Assembly: GCA_009774375.1 (NCBI GenBank)
Contig: VSNO01000183.1
Coordinates: forward strand, 1-7,912
Reading direction: 5' to 3'
From: Lachnospiraceae bacterium
GTDB lineage: Bacteria > Bacillota > Clostridia > Lachnospirales > Lachnospiraceae
DNA: 7,912 nt
Position 1 is the stretch's first letter, and each line of letters opens with the position of its first letter. Below, in pieces: positions 6,924-7,912 of the stretch. Under the pieces are notes generated by a model that made no database searches, was not told where the DNA came from, and saw only the letters and a list, made by a program, of their open reading frames with translations. The position numbers and the translations under genes are program-made.

Positions 6924-6956
6924 GCAAAGTTGCTGTATTATAGAGTAGTTCTGCTT

Positions 6957-7046
6957 TTACTTGCCCCTGCATGGTTCACAATTATTTAATGATAATTGTT
7001 GTACATTTGCAGGTATTATTTTTATAATTTCAGGCTTGGTATACAT
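6957..7046 (-). CDS. 29-residue candidate RiPP precursor peptide with C-terminal CxxC
   Basis: This small gene reads ATG (7046) to TAA (6957) and encodes 29 residues. It begins MYTKPEIIK, passes through a polar, Gln/Asn-rich middle, and ends NNCEPCRGK. The only cysteines are C23 and C26, next to the C terminus. A strong ribosome site (GGGGGAG, eight bases before the ATG) argues that it is translated. It starts 65 bases after the stop of a radical SAM/SPASM enzyme on the same strand, a family that commonly modifies ribosomal peptides, often at cysteine. I infer that the N-terminal part is a leader and the NNCEPCRG tail is the modified core, perhaps through thioether or other crosslinks. There is no double-glycine cleavage site and no signal peptide. 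I do not recognise it as a named precursor family. Alternatives are an unmodified signalling peptide or a chance frame; the ribosome site and context make chance less likely. Confidence 0.65.
   Translation of the reverse strand: MYTKPEIIKIIPANVQQLSLNNCEPCRGK
6978..6999. repeat. Inverted repeat inside the small peptide gene
   Basis: ACAATTAT (6978-6985) and ATAATTGT (6992-6999) are perfect complements around six bases. The pair lies within the codons for about Q16 to C23 of the 29-residue peptide. It would form a weak hairpin in the mRNA, just before the cysteine-containing tail. AT-rich sequence makes chance possible. Confidence 0.4.
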
Positions 7047-7054
7047 AAGCAATT

Positions 7055-7061
7055 CTCCCCC
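7055..7061 (-). promoter_or_regulatory. Strong Shine-Dalgarno site of the small peptide gene
   Basis: On the minus strand GGGGGAG ends eight bases before ATG 7046 and belongs to a run of seven G residues (7057-7063) in otherwise very AT-rich DNA. It is the strongest ribosome-site-like signal in the AT-rich part and the main reason to treat the 29-codon frame as a gene. Confidence 0.75.
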
Positions 7062-7083
7062 CCTTCTATAAAATTAATTTGTA

Positions 7084-7107
7084 TAGTTAAACACAAGTGT
7101 TTTACTA
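7084..7107. repeat. 11-bp dyad between the radical SAM and peptide genes
   Basis: TAGTTAAACAC (7084-7094) and GTGTTTTACTA (7097-7107) are complementary at 10 of 11 positions around a two-base centre. The dyad starts four bases after the radical SAM stop codon and ends about 37 bases before the peptide start. The tight centre makes it look more like a protein-binding operator than a terminator hairpin, and no clean T run follows. It could control the peptide gene separately from the maturase. Confidence 0.45.
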
Positions 7108-7111
7108 ACGT

Positions 7112-7912
7112 TTATTGGATTCTTGCAATTGCTAATTTTTTGCTCCATTTAGAACAATCATAGATATTTCCAATTTCTGAGTATGCTAATCCGGGACATC
7201 TGGTACAAATCGTATTCATTTCACATTTAATACACTTCTTTAGGTCTTTTTTCTTAATCTGTTTTAGGTTTTTTCTTTCCGGTAAATTATACCATATGTC
7301 AAATAATGAGTTACTGAAAATATTACCGTATAAATATAGAAAATAATTACATTGATAAACATTTCCGTGTACATCGATAGACATACTTCTGCCAACTGCT
7401 TTGCATAAATATTCCTCTTTTTCATATTCTTTGCAATTATGTTTAGAACTTGGGTCATTTTTGTTGATAAATTTATTTAATTCTTCCTGACATAATCCAA
7501 ACTCTAATGGTTTTTCATCTCCGTTTGTTCTTTTCGTAATTGCTACGGAATAATTAATAGGTATGTTATTATTTTTACAAAAGTATGCTATTTTGCTATA
7601 TCCTTCATAATTTTTTTTCATTATTGGAACTTTGATATCAACTTTAATACCATACTTTTTAAGGAGTAGAACATTTTTTAAAACAGTTTCAGCAGAGTTG
7701 GTATATTTTGTAATAGAATCATTTATCTGATTATCCATCGAAAATAATGTTGTAGATACGGAATTAATATGCAGTTTAGCTAACTCCTTTATCATACTTT
7801 CTGAAAATAGACTAACATTGCTCATCAATACTAAACTTAATCCCTTTTTTCTAATATAGCTGACAATATCCATAAATGAGGAGTGCAATGCTATTTCCCC
7901 TCCGGTTAGTGT
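7112..7912 (-). CDS. Radical SAM/SPASM peptide maturase, N terminus beyond window
   Basis: The 266 codons visible are the C-terminal part of a radical SAM enzyme. The frame is still open at the right edge: the first residues are TLTGGEIA, the SAM-binding GGE motif, so the ATG at 7888 is internal. The CxxxCxxC motif that binds the catalytic cluster, normally a few tens of residues earlier, must lie outside. Further barrel elements are MSNVSLF, the SMDNQINDSIT segment and IKVPIMKKN. The C-terminal SPASM domain is complete: C170, G183-x4-C188, then C227, C230, C236, C239 and C253 (numbered from the window edge), which fits Cx12Gx4C, Cx2Cx5Cx2C and a last Cys, able to hold two auxiliary 4Fe-4S clusters. 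SPASM enzymes typically modify ribosomal peptides. The tiny CxxC peptide gene directly downstream is the likely substrate. It is very AT-rich and uses many AAA, ATA and AAT codons, unlike the ABC genes. Confidence 0.9.
   Translation of the reverse strand, partial: TLTGGEIALHSSFMDIVSYIRKKGLSLVLMSNVSLFSESMIKELAKLHINSVSTTLFSMDNQINDSITKYTNSAETVLKNVLLLKKYGIKVDIKVPIMKKNYEGYSKIAYFCKNNNIPINYSVAITKRTNGDEKPLEFGLCQEELNKFINKNDPSSKHNCKEYEKEEYLCKAVGRSMSIDVHGNVYQCNYFLYLYGNIFSNSLFDIWYNLPERKNLKQIKKKDLKKCIKCEMNTICTRCPGLAYSEIGNIYDCSKWSKKLAIARIQ

Larger units (their letters stand above)
6763..7111. other. AT-rich spacer with a small peptide gene and many inverted repeats
   Basis: The stretch between the first ABC gene and the radical SAM gene holds one well-supported small gene (6957-7046), a promoter and ribosome site for the ABC genes, and several inverted repeats (6780-6800, 6858-6878, 6891-6923, 6978-6999, 7084-7107). 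In addition CTTTGCCA at 6852-6859 and TGGCAAAG at 6922-6929 are perfect complements and bracket two-thirds of the repeats. A TATAAT sequence on the minus strand at 6937-6942 has no acceptable -35 partner. I see no tRNA, no transposase and no canonical riboswitch. Confidence 0.6.

Noticed and set aside
6852..6929. A complete mobile element or CRISPR-like repeat
   Set aside because: There is no transposase, no flanking target duplication I can identify and no regularly spaced direct repeat; only inverted repeats are present.
6937..6942. Perfect TATAAT on the minus strand between the peptide gene and the ABC genes
   Set aside because: No -35-like hexamer lies 16-18 bases upstream and there is no extended -10 TG; single -10 matches are frequent in AT-rich DNA.

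Overview
This window looks like part of a Gram-positive, Clostridia-type genome, perhaps a Lachnospiraceae-like gut anaerobe. That is inferred from purine-rich Shine-Dalgarno sites, the style of the two-component system and ABC exporters, and a radical SAM/SPASM peptide maturase. No marker gene fixes the taxon.

Left part, plus strand (144-3120): an OmpR/PhoB-type response regulator overlaps its membrane sensor histidine kinase by four bases. A YrbG-like sodium/calcium exchanger (CaCA family) follows a few tens of bases later. They read as one operon. A 7-bp perfect hairpin sits exactly on the kinase stop codon. A 34-codon open frame after the exchanger may be the broken start of a lost gene.

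Middle part, minus strand (5020-6762, then 3260-5023): two full-length ABC exporter half-transporters overlap by ATGA and probably form a heterodimer. Both have complete nucleotide-binding motifs. Neither has a C39 peptidase domain. A promoter-like sequence and a Shine-Dalgarno site upstream suggest that the first one starts at 6762 rather than at the longer in-frame ATG at 6804.

Right part, minus strand, very AT-rich (about 6805 to the end): a radical SAM/SPASM enzyme runs off the right edge. Its TxTGGE motif lies in the last bases of the window and its CxxxCxxC cluster motif lies outside. Just downstream of it is an unannotated 29-codon gene (6957-7046) with a strong ribosome binding site, encoding a peptide that ends NNCEPCRGK. 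This is the most interesting item here: a candidate precursor for a ribosomally made, radical-SAM-modified peptide (RiPP), with the ABC pair as candidate exporter. The roughly 350-base region around and below the peptide gene is unusually rich in inverted repeats. The sharp change in base composition between the AT-rich maturase/precursor part and the GC-rich ABC genes suggests the two parts have different histories, so the functional link to the exporters is an inference from position and strand.
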